From positions 1,452,501-1,516,500 of the forward strand of contig NC_009515.1 of assembly GCF_000016525.1 (NCBI RefSeq): a stretch of DNA of 64,000 nt, read 5' to 3'. The DNA comes from Methanobrevibacter smithii ATCC 35061. Lineage in GTDB: Archaea; Methanobacteriota; Methanobacteria; Methanobacteriales; Methanobacteriaceae. Position 1 is the stretch's first letter, and each line of letters begins with the position of its first letter. A model generated the notes under the pieces. The model saw only the letters and a list, made by a program, of their open reading frames with translations. It was not told the DNA's origin and did no database searches. Below are positions 27,306-36,404 of the stretch, in pieces. Both the position numbers and the translations under genes were made by a program.

Positions 27306-28541
27306 ATGGTTGTTAAAATTAATGAAAACTATCTTAAATTAAAAAGTAGTTATCTTTTTGTTGAAGTAGCAAGAAGAGAAGCTGAATTCCAAAAAAATAA
27401 TCCTGATGCGGATATTATTAAAATGGGTATTGGAGATGTTACCAAACCGTTAGCTCCTAGTGTTATTAAAGCATTCCAGGGTGCTGTAGATGAAATGGGT
27501 AATGCTGATACATTCAGAGGTTATGGTCCTGAACAGGGATATGATTTTTTAGCTGAAGAAATTATTAAAAATGATTTTGAACCGTTCGGAGTTTCTCTTG
27601 ACACTGATGAAGTATTTATTAGTGACGGAGCTAAATGTGATACCGGTAATATTCAAGAAATTTTTGATTTAGGTAATAAAATAGCTGTTACTGATCCGGT
27701 TTATACTGTATATGTTGATACTAATGTAATGGCTGGAAGAACTGGTGAAATGAAAGATGACGGTATGTATGAAGGACTTACATACTTAAAATGCAATGCA
27801 GAAAACGGATTTGTTCCGGAACTTCCGGAAGAAGATGTGGATATTATTTACTTATGTTATCCAAATAATCCGACAGGTACTACTCTTACTTATGATCAAT
27901 TAAAAGTCTTTGTTGATTATGCAATTGAACATAAAGCAATTATTTTATTTGATGCAGCATATGAATGTTTCATTCGTGAAGATGATGTGCCTCATACTAT
28001 TTATGAAATTGAAGGTGCTAAAAATGTAGCTATTGAATTCAGAAGCTTTTCTAAAATGGCTGGTTTCACAGGTACCCGTTGTGCTTATACTGTTGTTCCT
28101 AAAGAAGTGGCAGGTTATGACAGTAAAGGCAATGAAGTTCAGTTAAACCAGTTATGGAACAGAAGACAAACTACAAAATTCAATGGTGTTTCATATCCTG
28201 TTCAGGTTGCAGCAGCTGCAGTTTATTCTGATGATGGTAAAAAAGAAATTAAAGAAATAATTGATTATTATATGGAAAATGCAAAAGTAATCAAATCTAG
28301 CTTGGAAAAATTAGGTCTTGAAGTTTATGGTGGAGTCAATTCACCTTATATATGGGTTAAAACTCCAAATAACATGGATTCCTGGGCTTTCTTTGATTTA
28401 TTATTAAATGAAGCTAATGTAGTTGGAACTCCAGGTTCAGGATTCGGACCAAGTGGTGAAGGTTATTTGAGACTTACTGCATTCAATACTTTAGAAAATA
28501 CTAAAGAAGCAATGGACAGAATTTCCAAATTAAATTTTTAG
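27306..28541 (+). CDS. dapL: LL-diaminopimelate aminotransferase
   Basis: PLP-dependent enzyme converting tetrahydrodipicolinate directly to LL-diaminopimelate, the usual lysine route of methanogens (lysine also goes into pseudomurein). The 411 residues include the N-terminal [71 protein letters not shown] and the PLP-lysine region [17 protein letters not shown], with [17 protein letters not shown] near the end. These match the DapL family rather than general aspartate aminotransferases. It is followed at 9 bp by three small acidic genes. Confidence 0.96.
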   Translation: MVVKINENYLKLKSSYLFVEVARREAEFQKNNPDADIIKMGIGDVTKPLAPSVIKAFQGAVDEMGNADTFRGYGPEQGYDFLAEEIIKNDFEPFGVSLDTDEVFISDGAKCDTGNIQEIFDLGNKIAVTDPVYTVYVDTNVMAGRTGEMKDDGMYEGLTYLKCNAENGFVPELPEEDVDIIYLCYPNNPTGTTLTYDQLKVFVDYAIEHKAIILFDAAYECFIREDDVPHTIYEIEGAKNVAIEFRSFSKMAGFTGTRCAYTVVPKEVAGYDSKGNEVQLNQLWNRRQTTKFNGVSYPVQVAAAAVYSDDGKKEIKEIIDYYMENAKVIKSSLEKLGLEVYGGVNSPYIWVKTPNNMDSWAFFDLLLNEANVVGTPGSGFGPSGEGYLRLTAFNTLENTKEAMDRISKLNF

Positions 28542-28550
28542 GTGTTTTTT

Positions 28551-29246
28551 GTGAGGAAAATTGAAAAACCAGTTGAAATTGAACAGGGTGACTCATTTAA
28601 AGTTATCTTATCTAAATACGGTGCTTTAGGTTTAGATAAACAGGAAAACTTATCAGAATTAATCGGAGATTTGGAAGGTCAGTTGGATATTGAAAAAGGT
28701 GTCTTAACATTTAGTGACGATATTTCATTTAATGTTCAGATTTTAGGTTTCTTCAATGAAGAAGCTAAAAAATGGTCCTGGGCATGGGATAATGAAAATA
28801 TAGGATTTGATGAAAGTCTAATTGAAGCTGCAAAAGAAATTCATGAAATCGGTTTAAAATATGAAATCGGCCAATTTACAACTCCTGAATTTGAAACAAC
28901 TTTTGATGATTGTCATATATGGGCAATGGTAGCTACTTCTATTTTAAAAATGGACGGATACTATGGAGTTAATATGGAAGGATTGGATATCTTTGTAGCT
29001 ATTAAATCTGATTTGATAGTTGAAAACAATTCAGTTCTTAAATTCAGAGATACATTCTACACTTTCCAGAAGAATTTTGAAATTTTCCCAAAAATAGCTT
29101 TTGAATCATATACAAAACTTAAGGGTTATCCTTTCAAACAGAAAGAAGAGTTTGCTGTCGCTAAACTTGGTGAAAGTCGTATTATTACAAGTTTTACTGA
29201 AAGAGGTAATGTAACTCACATTCAAATGCTTTTAGAAGATGAGTGA
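28551..29246 (+). CDS. DUF6882-like acidic protein
   Basis: A 231-residue soluble acidic protein. The start is GTG 28551 (MRKIEKPVEIEQGDSFK): AGGTG at 28540-28544 is its ribosome-binding site, which rules out the GTG inside it at 28542. The middle block VQILGFFNEEAKKWSWAWDNENIG and the following helix with EIGLKYEIGQFTTPEF resemble the DUF6882 family, known from bacterial genomes and sometimes found beside toxin/immunity genes. Its biochemical function is unknown. It is second in a run with dapL and two further acidic genes, and its end meets the next start region. Confidence 0.6.
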   Translation: MRKIEKPVEIEQGDSFKVILSKYGALGLDKQENLSELIGDLEGQLDIEKGVLTFSDDISFNVQILGFFNEEAKKWSWAWDNENIGFDESLIEAAKEIHEIGLKYEIGQFTTPEFETTFDDCHIWAMVATSILKMDGYYGVNMEGLDIFVAIKSDLIVENNSVLKFRDTFYTFQKNFEIFPKIAFESYTKLKGYPFKQKEEFAVAKLGESRIITSFTERGNVTHIQMLLEDE

Positions 29247-29250
29247 TTTT

Positions 29251-29835
29251 ATGAATCAGGAATTAGTTGATGAAATAGAATATACAAAAGAATTATTAGC
29301 TAATTCTGGGTTTTTCAACAGGGAAGATATTATAGAAATATTGGAAGAGCAGTTCATTGAAGATGACATTGATTTTTCCAATATTGAAATATCTTTTAGT
29401 CAGAAGGATAACTCTAACTTTAAAGTATTGGAAAATGCCTTTATCAAATTATCCGGTGAAAACATTATAGCTATCCATAACTGCGGTTATGATATTGAAG
29501 AGGGAGTAACTGATGCCTTTGAGTTATTTGTTCATCTGAAAAACAATAAATATGACCCTGTGGGTTTTTGTTTTTACACATTTGAAGATGTTGAGGAAGC
29601 TATTGAAAACAATAAACTGAAAATCACTTTTGGAGATTTTGAGAATAGTCCTGATAAGGCTTTGGAAATCGGAAAAATTGTTTTCAGCACTTTAAAAGAA
29701 TCTAATTTTGATGTTAATTGGGACGAAACAGTTAACAACCAGATTGAAATTTCCATTGAATGGGATAAAATTTTTGATGAAAATAAGGAATATGAAATGG
29801 AAGGCGCTTTTGAAGCATATATAAATAATAATTAG
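29251..29835 (+). CDS. DUF6891-like acidic protein
   Basis: A 194-residue soluble protein starting at ATG 29251 (MNQELVDEIEYTKELL), with GAGTGAT as ribosome-binding site; the ATG at 29239 is an alternative that would overlap the previous gene by eight bases. The segment PVGFCFYTFEDVEEAIENN, then LKITFGDFENSPDKALEIGK, with a final strand WDETVNNQIEISIEW, resembles the DUF6891 family. No catalytic motif is seen. Strong acidity matches its neighbours. It is probably co-transcribed with the DUF6882-like gene and the next small gene. Confidence 0.6.
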   Translation: MNQELVDEIEYTKELLANSGFFNREDIIEILEEQFIEDDIDFSNIEISFSQKDNSNFKVLENAFIKLSGENIIAIHNCGYDIEEGVTDAFELFVHLKNNKYDPVGFCFYTFEDVEEAIENNKLKITFGDFENSPDKALEIGKIVFSTLKESNFDVNWDETVNNQIEISIEWDKIFDENKEYEMEGAFEAYINNN

Positions 29836-29845
29836 GTGTTTGAAA

Positions 29846-30430
29846 ATGAATTCAAAATCATTAAATTTAATTGAGGAAGTTATAACTTCTTTTGGAATGT
29901 GGGATTCTTTAGAAATAGCTCAAGATTCAATATATCTGGAATTTAGTGATGTTGAGTTGGGAAACCCTAAATATAATGATAGTTTAAATTTATCCTTCAG
30001 ATTTTCAGACAAGTCATTTATTGTCTTTTTTTATAATAACATCTGGGATGCTGAGTTTTTAGCTAATTTTGATTTTAAAAACCATTTCATTAATGAAGAT
30101 TTTGTTTTAAAAGTGGAAAAAATTAAATTTTTGGATTTTGAATATCTGAATACCTTTTTTTATAATTATGCCAAAGATAAAGTCCTATCTTTAGATGGGG
30201 AGTTTGATATTCATAATATCAGAAATGATTTCTTTGTTTTACTTGAAACTGAGGAATTAGCTATTGCTGTTGGCGGAAATGAAATGGATTTCTTTTTCAA
30301 TGATTTAAAATTAGATGACGATAGCTTAAAAGAATTATCTAATCAGTGGATTCTTTATTTTTTGAAATATCGTTTAAAAAGAAATATTATCATGAAAGAT
30401 CCGATGTGTGAACATAACACATTAATTTAA
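29846..30430 (+). CDS. Hypothetical acidic protein, 194 residues
   Basis: Not recognised. From ATG 29846 (AGGTG at 29834-29838) it starts MNSKSLNLIEEVITSFGMWD and is a soluble protein rich in Asp, Glu, Phe and Asn. It alternates strands and helices (DSIYLEFSDVELGNPKY, LNLSFRFSDKSFIVFFYNN and ELAIAVGGNEMDFFFNDL). Size, acidity and position suggest the same broad class as the two preceding genes, but I see no direct sequence repeat. The transcript ends in a good hairpin 10 bp downstream. Confidence 0.55.
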   Translation: MNSKSLNLIEEVITSFGMWDSLEIAQDSIYLEFSDVELGNPKYNDSLNLSFRFSDKSFIVFFYNNIWDAEFLANFDFKNHFINEDFVLKVEKIKFLDFEYLNTFFYNYAKDKVLSLDGEFDIHNIRNDFFVLLETEELAIAVGGNEMDFFFNDLKLDDDSLKELSNQWILYFLKYRLKRNIIMKDPMCEHNTLI

Positions 30431-30440
30431 AATAAAATTA

Positions 30441-30466
30441 ATAGCTGTTTTGTTATAAACAGCTAT
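30441..30466. terminator. Hairpin terminator
   Basis: A perfect 10-bp stem (ATAGCTGTTT / AAACAGCTAT) with loop TGTTAT follows the stop of the plus-strand gene by 10 bases, and T-rich sequence follows. It also lies 22 bases beyond the stop of the convergent MFS gene, so it may serve both. Confidence 0.7.
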
Positions 30467-30488
30467 CTTTTAAACTCTTTTTTCCAAT

Positions 30489-31871
30489 TTAAAAATACAG
30501 TTTGTCCTTGGATTTGTAGCCTATATGGCAGACAATAAAACAAAGAGCACTGATTACGGTTATAATCAGTAATGTTATTTGGGAACAGGAAATAAGCTGA
30601 GGATAGTTAGATGGCTGAATTATTACATTTCCCATCATTATTGCAAAAATCACAGTTAATATTCCAGTACTTAATGTTTGACCAAGTATTCTCATTGTAG
30701 CTACTGCACTTGATGCCATTGGAGTATCTTTTGGAGGAACACTGCTCATTATAGTGTTGATGTTTGGACTTGCGAATAATCCGTAGCCTATACCCTGCAA
30801 TGCAAGTGATACAAGTACAATTACAATTGATGTGTCTTTATCAAGAGGTACAAGCAGGATTAAACCGACAGTTACAATTATCATTCCGATTGTTGCAATT
30901 TTTTGAGGATCAATTCTATCAGATAATTTTCCGGCTGCTGGAGCTACAATAGCCATTAATAATGGGAATGTAATTAAAATCAGTCCTGAAAGCTGTGAAT
31001 CAAAACCGCGAACATACTGGAAATTGTAATTGACAATTGTAGTTACTACAAAGGTAGCTATGTAACTTAATATACTGGCTATATTGCTTGATAAAAATTT
31101 CTTATTTTTATATAATTTTATGTCATATGCAGGATATTTGGAGTTTAACTCAATTTTACCAAATAAAATCAGTAAAAGCACTCCAGCAACAGTTATTATG
31201 AATCCTATTGTTGTATTAAATATTGAAAATCCGTAAATCAATAATAAGATTCCAATTGCAAAGACTATAGAACCTTTCAAGTCGAATTTTTCATTTTGGT
31301 ATTTGAACCATTCCTCTTTTATTGTAAAAAGTAATATTAGGTTTAATAATATAAATGGAATCATTACCCAGAATATGGATTCCCAGCCGAAATTATAGGT
31401 TAGACTGCCTCCAAGTACTGGTGCCAGTGCAATTCCGATATATGTGCAGCTTACAGTTATTCCCAGTGCCTGACCTCTTTTTTCAGGACTTATTGCCTCA
31501 GCAATTATTAACATTGAATCTACACAAAGACCGGCACCTCCGATTCCCTGAATTACTCTGAATATTAATAATTCCGGAATTGTGTGTGATAGGGGAGTTC
31601 CAATACTTCCGATTAACATTAAAATTACAGAATAAATAAATGTTTTCTTAACTCCATATCTGCTGCAGAGCTTTCCTAAAGGAATAGCTAATACTCCCAT
31701 TGTTAATAAAAATATATTTGTAACCCAATTTTGCATTATATTACTTAATCCAAAAATTTCAGCCATTTTAGGCAGTGCAACAGGCGTAACATTTCCCATG
31801 TATGCGCCGTAAAATGTGGCAAGAGAGGCTACAGTTATAACAATAAAATCTCTTTTTTTATTTGCATTCAT
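30489..31871 (-). CDS. MFS drug/proton antiporter, DHA2-type (14 TM)
   Basis: A 460-residue polytopic transporter starting at ATG 31871 (MNANKKRDFIVITVASLATF). The loop 2-3 motif GKLCSRYGVKKTFIY and the helix-5 antiporter motif around ALAPVLGGSLTYNFGWESIFWV are typical of EmrB/QacA-like exporters. The late segment FASPNINTIMSSVPPKDTPMASSAV is shared almost word for word with the second MFS gene at 37268-38659, so the two are recent paralogues. It lies downstream of the redox operon on the same strand. The substrate is unknown. Confidence 0.88.
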   Translation of the reverse strand: MNANKKRDFIVITVASLATFYGAYMGNVTPVALPKMAEIFGLSNIMQNWVTNIFLLTMGVLAIPLGKLCSRYGVKKTFIYSVILMLIGSIGTPLSHTIPELLIFRVIQGIGGAGLCVDSMLIIAEAISPEKRGQALGITVSCTYIGIALAPVLGGSLTYNFGWESIFWVMIPFILLNLILLFTIKEEWFKYQNEKFDLKGSIVFAIGILLLIYGFSIFNTTIGFIITVAGVLLLILFGKIELNSKYPAYDIKLYKNKKFLSSNIASILSYIATFVVTTIVNYNFQYVRGFDSQLSGLILITFPLLMAIVAPAAGKLSDRIDPQKIATIGMIIVTVGLILLVPLDKDTSIVIVLVSLALQGIGYGLFASPNINTIMSSVPPKDTPMASSAVATMRILGQTLSTGILTVIFAIMMGNVIIQPSNYPQLISCSQITLLIITVISALCFIVCHIGYKSKDKLYF

Positions 31872-32068
31872 AAAAAACAACTCTCTTTTTTATTTATTAT
31901 AATGTAGTTTGTATTTTTTAAGTAATATGCAATTTTCTATTTGATTTATCTGTTATAATCATAAATTCATTAGATGTAAAATAGAATTATTAAATTTATA
32001 TAAATTGGGAGAGATGTTTTTAATAAGAGTAATATAATAAAATTGAATAGGTTTAAAATAAAAAAAGA

Positions 32069-32089
32069 ATAGGTGTTTAACACCTATTT
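32069..32089 (-). terminator. Hairpin terminator overlapping the polyferredoxin stop codon
   Basis: A 21-base near-perfect palindrome (AATAGGTGTT and AACACCTATT around one base) includes the stop codon of the polyferredoxin gene. On the minus strand it is followed by CTTTTTTTA. It should close the five-gene redox operon before the MFS gene. Confidence 0.7.
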
Positions 32090-33322
32090 GTAACTTAAAG
32101 CTTTTTCAGGACATGTTTCGATACATTGTCCACATAATGTACAGAATCCTGCTATTGGAAGTTTAGGATTATCTGTTGTTTTTAGCATATTATATGGGCA
32201 GCTGTTTACACAGTCTCCACATTGGTCACATTTTGATGGATTATATTGTATTCTTGGTCTTTTTATAAGTGTGCCATTTTTATTTATTTCAAATTCCGTA
32301 TCCAGTGTTAATGCATTATTCGGACAAGATGATGCACATGCTCCGCAGCGTATACAACTTTTAAATAAAGGGTCTTCATCACTTTTTATCTGTTCCGGAA
32401 CGGACATTCCTGTTTTTGTAACCACATGAATAGCTTGTGTAGGACATTTCATTGCACATGCTCCGATATGGTCACATTTTTCTGCATCACAAACTACTCC
32501 CTCTTCAGTACATGGTGTTGCGTCATGGAGTTTTACATTTAATGAAATTGCATTTACTGAACACATTTTTTCACATAAACCGCATGCTGCACACATTTTT
32601 GGAAGAGTTATTGTTAGATTGTTGGTATTGAATTTAATAAAGTCTCCGGGACATATTTCAACACATGTTTTACAACCTATACATGAGGATTCATTTAGTT
32701 TAAACTCAGTAATTTCTTTTGTTCTTTTTGTTGGAATTTTTTCAGAGATAAATACTGCATTCCATGGACAGGTTTGAGAACAAACACCGCATTTAATGCA
32801 AATTTCAGAATTAATTTCTATTGGTTCGCCAAGTTCATTTAAACTGATTGCCTGTACAGGACATTCTTCAATACAGGTTCCGCACCCAACACAGTTTTCA
32901 ATATAAATCGGTCCTTCAATATTGAGTTCACGATGATTTGGATCTTTAATGCCTTCAATTCCTACATAATCCAAAGGACATATTTCAACACATTGCTGAC
33001 ACATGACACAAAATCCTTCAAGAGGAATTTTAGGATTGTTGGTTAGTGTTATAGTGTTTTGAGGGCATGTTTCTACACATTTTCCGCACTGATCACATTT
33101 TAGGCCATTAAAAATTAATCTTGCTTGCTGGGCGCCACCTTCTTCAAGTGTTAAAAAGTCTACTTTTAATGCATCATTGGGACATATTTCAGCACATTTG
33201 GGGGAATCGCCACAGGTATCGCAGTGAATTATGTTATTAGGTTGTACTTTTATAGCATTTGAAGGACATATTCCTTCGCAGGCTTCACATTTAATACAAT
33301 CGTCAGTATTAAAAATAATCAT
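32084..33322 (-). CDS. Polyferredoxin with 12 [4Fe-4S] motifs (MvhB-like)
   Basis: A 412-residue iron-sulfur protein built from tandem ferredoxin units. I count 12 cluster motifs; ten are regular C-x2-C-x2-C-x3-C (such as CIKCEACEGICP, CDQCGKCVETCP and CVGCGTCIEECP) and two have altered spacing (CDTCGDSPKCAEICP and CDHIGACAMKCP). Length and cluster number match MvhB, the polyferredoxin of the methyl-viologen-reducing hydrogenase. Here there is no hydrogenase large or small subunit next to it; instead it ends an operon of FlpE/C/B/D-like genes. It probably acts as an electron store or wire for that complex. Confidence 0.93.
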   Translation of the reverse strand: MIIFNTDDCIKCEACEGICPSNAIKVQPNNIIHCDTCGDSPKCAEICPNDALKVDFLTLEEGGAQQARLIFNGLKCDQCGKCVETCPQNTITLTNNPKIPLEGFCVMCQQCVEICPLDYVGIEGIKDPNHRELNIEGPIYIENCVGCGTCIEECPVQAISLNELGEPIEINSEICIKCGVCSQTCPWNAVFISEKIPTKRTKEITEFKLNESSCIGCKTCVEICPGDFIKFNTNNLTITLPKMCAACGLCEKMCSVNAISLNVKLHDATPCTEEGVVCDAEKCDHIGACAMKCPTQAIHVVTKTGMSVPEQIKSDEDPLFKSCIRCGACASSCPNNALTLDTEFEINKNGTLIKRPRIQYNPSKCDQCGDCVNSCPYNMLKTTDNPKLPIAGFCTLCGQCIETCPEKALSYK

Positions 33323-33337
33323 TTCAAAACCTCTTTT

Positions 33338-33739
33338 TTATTCTAAATTCAAAGGACCTAATTTGCTGACTGTTTTTTCAAATTCTTCCATTGTTTTTTG
33401 GAATTTTTCACCTTCTGAAGCAGATACCCATTCAAATTTAAATCTTTCTTTTTCAATACCAAATTCTTCTACAATGTCTTGAACCATAAATGCTCTTCTG
33501 TTCCATTTATAATTTCCTGCATCATAGTGACAATCTCCAAGATGACATCCCCCTACAAATACTCCGTCAGCACCTTCTTTAAATGCTTTAAAAACTAAAG
33601 ACGGGTTAATTCTGCCAGAACACATTACTCTTATAATTCTAATGTTTGGAGGATATTGCATTCTTGCAGTCCCGGCAGTATCTGCACCACCATAACAACA
33701 CCAATTACATAATAATCCTACTATTTTAACATCACTCAT
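33338..33739 (-). CDS. flpD: MvhD-like delta subunit (FlpD-like)
   Basis: A 133-residue [2Fe-2S]-type protein of the MvhD family, which passes electrons to HdrA in methanogens. The start is ATG 33739 ([20 protein letters not shown]), with AGGTGAT upstream; a longer frame to 33868 would overlap the preceding gene by 113 bases and is rejected. Conserved cysteines appear in [20 protein letters not shown] and [18 protein letters not shown]. It lies 16 bp after the FrhB/FdhB-like gene and 15 bp before the polyferredoxin. Order and composition recall the flpECBDA genes reported upstream of mvhDGAB in Methanothermobacter (from memory). Confidence 0.92.
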   Translation of the reverse strand: MSDVKIVGLLCNWCCYGGADTAGTARMQYPPNIRIIRVMCSGRINPSLVFKAFKEGADGVFVGGCHLGDCHYDAGNYKWNRRAFMVQDIVEEFGIEKERFKFEWVSASEGEKFQKTMEEFEKTVSKLGPLNLE

Positions 33740-33755
33740 ATTATCACCTTTTATT

Positions 33756-34904
33756 TTATAAAATCTCTTTTTTTGGACTGTATAATGGAGGTTTCTCTTC
33801 GGATATTCCTGCAATATATCCAGTTCTATTTTTATATTTTCTTTGTATTTTGTCGAATAGTTTATCAACAGGTATTTCCATAGGACATACGTCTCCGCAC
33901 TGTCCGCAGTTTACACAACTAAATGCCATGTGGGATAATCTTACACCCTGGAATGAAATAGCGCTTGGCGGACAGTTTTCGTTTTCATTTTCAAAGTATG
34001 ATTTTTCTAATTCACATTCATTACACCAGCAGATTGGACATATGTCTCTACATGCATAACATTGAATACATCTGTTCCATTCATCAGAGCCAATGGAAAT
34101 ATCTTCGTCTAAAAGTGAGGTTTTTTCTTTTTCACCCATTTTTGTCATGAGATTTTCTATTTTGCTTCTTATTCCAATAGCTTTTTCACTAGGTGTTTTA
34201 CCTTCGATGTAACCTTCAGCTTTTGCCTGGTTTACTATTTTTGCTCCTTTTTCTGAATTTATTTCAATGAATGTCCAGCCGTCTTCAGCACCCCAGTTTC
34301 CACAGGCTATATCTGCATTACGTGGAACTTTAAGGTCACATCTTTGGCAGTTATGTCTTCTACCATATCCGTTTTCTTCCAGTTCATCGATACTGACTGC
34401 TTTTTCGCTGCCGTCTTCTAATTCAACTATGAATTTACCTTTTGCAATTTCTTCTTTAACAACAGAACTTGGATCAATGTCATAGTATAATTTAAGCATT
34501 TCACGTGCTGTTATAGGACTTATTGTTCCTCCACAGTTCAGTCCTATAGTGTAAATATTGTCAGGATTGATTCTGTGTCTTTTAATTAATTCATTTACTG
34601 CTTTTGCATCACATGGTTTTACAGCTATTCCGATTTTTTTATCAGATAAATATTTGCTGATGAGGTCTGCAGTCATTGTTGGTGCACAATGAAGTGAACC
34701 GCTTGTTTTTAATAATTCTTCACTGGTTGTTGCAATAGTTGGAATTCCATCATAGATATCATCTTCAGGTTTTAATGTTAAAACACCGTCTATAATGTTG
34801 TTGTCTAATAAATATTGTAAAATTCCGGTTACAGCTCCTCCAACAGCAGCTTTTTTCAATATCTCTTCGTCTTTAGAACGAGCTAGAATATAATTTGAAC
34901 TCAT
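33756..34904 (-). CDS. flpB: FrhB/FdhB-type iron-sulfur flavoprotein (FlpB-like)
   Basis: A 382-residue member of the F420-reducing hydrogenase/formate dehydrogenase beta family, which usually carries FAD and [4Fe-4S] clusters and reacts with F420. The start is ATG 34904 ([19 protein letters not shown]). Visible parts: [17 protein letters not shown] (nucleotide or flavin region), [31 protein letters not shown], the cysteine pair in [20 protein letters not shown], and the C-terminal ferredoxin motifs [16 protein letters not shown] and [13 protein letters not shown]. It sits between the truncated molybdopterin-type protein and MvhD-like FlpD. Confidence 0.92.
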   Translation of the reverse strand: MSSNYILARSKDEEILKKAAVGGAVTGILQYLLDNNIIDGVLTLKPEDDIYDGIPTIATTSEELLKTSGSLHCAPTMTADLISKYLSDKKIGIAVKPCDAKAVNELIKRHRINPDNIYTIGLNCGGTISPITAREMLKLYYDIDPSSVVKEEIAKGKFIVELEDGSEKAVSIDELEENGYGRRHNCQRCDLKVPRNADIACGNWGAEDGWTFIEINSEKGAKIVNQAKAEGYIEGKTPSEKAIGIRSKIENLMTKMGEKEKTSLLDEDISIGSDEWNRCIQCYACRDICPICWCNECELEKSYFENENENCPPSAISFQGVRLSHMAFSCVNCGQCGDVCPMEIPVDKLFDKIQRKYKNRTGYIAGISEEKPPLYSPKKEIL

Positions 34905-34915
34905 AAACATACCTT

Positions 34916-36025
34916 CTATAAATCAATATCTAATTTTTCGGAAATTTTCATTAAAATTTCAATTTCAGAAAGATTTTCATTTACAATGTCTGGAACAGCT
35001 ATTTTAAAGTTTTGATTTGTATTTACACTGTTTGTGTAAGATCCTTCTTTAAAAGCCCAAGGTTTTCCAGGAATTACATAATCGCTTTTATTTACAATAT
35101 CATTTTTAAAATAAGAAATGGTAACTATCTTTTTTATGCTGTTTAAATCGTCTTCAGTTATATAATCGAGAGGATTTTCATTGACAATTAATAAAACTTC
35201 AATATTTTTCAATTCTTCTTTTAATTCATTTAAATTAATAGGATCTATTTTATTTAATGCTCCTTTACTGTTACATTTTTTGTATATAGGTAAAATTTTA
35301 GCATTGGTTTTTAATCCTATTTCAGATATTTTTTGGCAGTTTTCTTCATTGTCTACCTTATTGAATATTATAATTGCATCTTCGTTTAATTCATCTAAAA
35401 TTTCTTCATCTAAACTATCGAGGAATTCACTTACAGAGTCAAATTGAATATATTTATCGGAGTTTATGGAAGTGGTATTTTTATTTTCATTATCTGCACA
35501 AATAACTTTTGCACCATTTTCTTTAGCCATTATTACTCTTCTGGCAACTAAAGGGTTTTCATCATATAAGTCTCCGATAATCAAAATGGTTTTGGAATTG
35601 TTGATGTCATCGTAACTTGTAGCTGTTTTGTCAAGGTTTACAAATCCATTTTCATATAAGAATAATTTGTTTCCATAGTTTTCACTGAATTTTTTTATCA
35701 AATCCAATTCTTCATTTGTTGAATTTCCTGAACATAAAATCCCGAACTGTTCCGGTTCTACATTTTTTATATCTTCTATAAACTGTTCTATAATGCTTTT
35801 AAAATCAGATTCATTTAATTTTCCGTTATTTACTATGGAAGGTTCATCGATTTTATTAAATGAATATTTTGTAAAACAGTATCTGCCATTTTTACAGTTT
35901 TTTCCTTCATTAATTTCATGTCTTTTGTAGGGATAAGTTCCAAGTAATTCTTTATTATTTGAGATTAAAGTTATGCCACAGCCAGTACTACATGATGGGC
36001 ATATTGTATGCTTTAAATTTAACAT
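34916..36025 (-). CDS. flpC: Short molybdopterin-oxidoreductase-like protein (FlpC-like)
   Basis: A 369-residue relative of the formate dehydrogenase/formylmethanofuran dehydrogenase catalytic subunits. The start is ATG 36025 (MLNLKHTICPSCSTGCGI). The N-terminal [4Fe-4S] motif C-x2-C-x3-C with a later C (KNCKNGRYCF) is present, followed by a dinucleotide-like domain (FGILCSGNSTNEELDLIKKF and TILIIGDLYDENPLVARR). Full FdhA is near 680 residues; the C-terminal cofactor-binding part and an obvious Cys/Sec metal ligand are missing, so it may have no molybdopterin chemistry. The matching short form is known as FlpC in Methanothermobacter, from memory. Confidence 0.8.
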   Translation of the reverse strand: MLNLKHTICPSCSTGCGITLISNNKELLGTYPYKRHEINEGKNCKNGRYCFTKYSFNKIDEPSIVNNGKLNESDFKSIIEQFIEDIKNVEPEQFGILCSGNSTNEELDLIKKFSENYGNKLFLYENGFVNLDKTATSYDDINNSKTILIIGDLYDENPLVARRVIMAKENGAKVICADNENKNTTSINSDKYIQFDSVSEFLDSLDEEILDELNEDAIIIFNKVDNEENCQKISEIGLKTNAKILPIYKKCNSKGALNKIDPINLNELKEELKNIEVLLIVNENPLDYITEDDLNSIKKIVTISYFKNDIVNKSDYVIPGKPWAFKEGSYTNSVNTNQNFKIAVPDIVNENLSEIEILMKISEKLDIDL

Positions 36026-36041
36026 ATATATCACTACTCTA

Positions 36042-36404
36042 TCAATTTATCAATTGATTTTCAAAAAATGCTTTTGAAAATGTTGTTTCGTTTTCGTTTT
36101 TTATTTCATAAACATTCTGTCTTGTCAGATTAATCATTTCCATTAGAATATCACTGCTTTTTTTAACTAAAATTTGAGAAAATAATTCTTTTTGAAATTT
36201 TTCGTATTCCTCCAGAATTATTCTACCTTCAACTTTTAATTTTATATCAAAAGAGCCATAATTTTTTAAAATGCAATCATAATTTAATACTTTTTGATCA
36301 GTGTTTTCATAGTCTACAGACCAGTCTAAGTTTAATGTTAATTGCTTATTTTTAGGGTTAGGATTTAATCTTATTAATCCAACCTTTTCTATATGGATTT
36401 CCAT
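36042..36404 (-). CDS. Small FlpE-like hypothetical protein
   Basis: A 120-residue soluble protein, first gene of the redox operon, starting at ATG 36404 with GGTGATTA upstream. It begins MEIHIEKVGLIRLNPNPKNK and appears as a beta-rich N-terminal half followed by helices (LEEYEKFQKELFSQILVKK). No cysteine motif is visible, only one cysteine. Its position as first gene before FlpC and FlpB corresponds to flpE in Methanothermobacter; function is unknown. A TATA box read leftward (TTTATATAATT, about 36497-36507) fits transcription of the operon from just upstream. Confidence 0.65.
   Translation of the reverse strand: MEIHIEKVGLIRLNPNPKNKQLTLNLDWSVDYENTDQKVLNYDCILKNYGSFDIKLKVEGRIILEEYEKFQKELFSQILVKKSSDILMEMINLTRQNVYEIKNENETTFSKAFFENQLIN

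Noticed and set aside
33740-33868. Upstream extension of the MvhD-like gene
   Set aside because: It would overlap the preceding gene by more than 100 bases, and the ATG at 33739 has its own AGGTGAT site and the family start.
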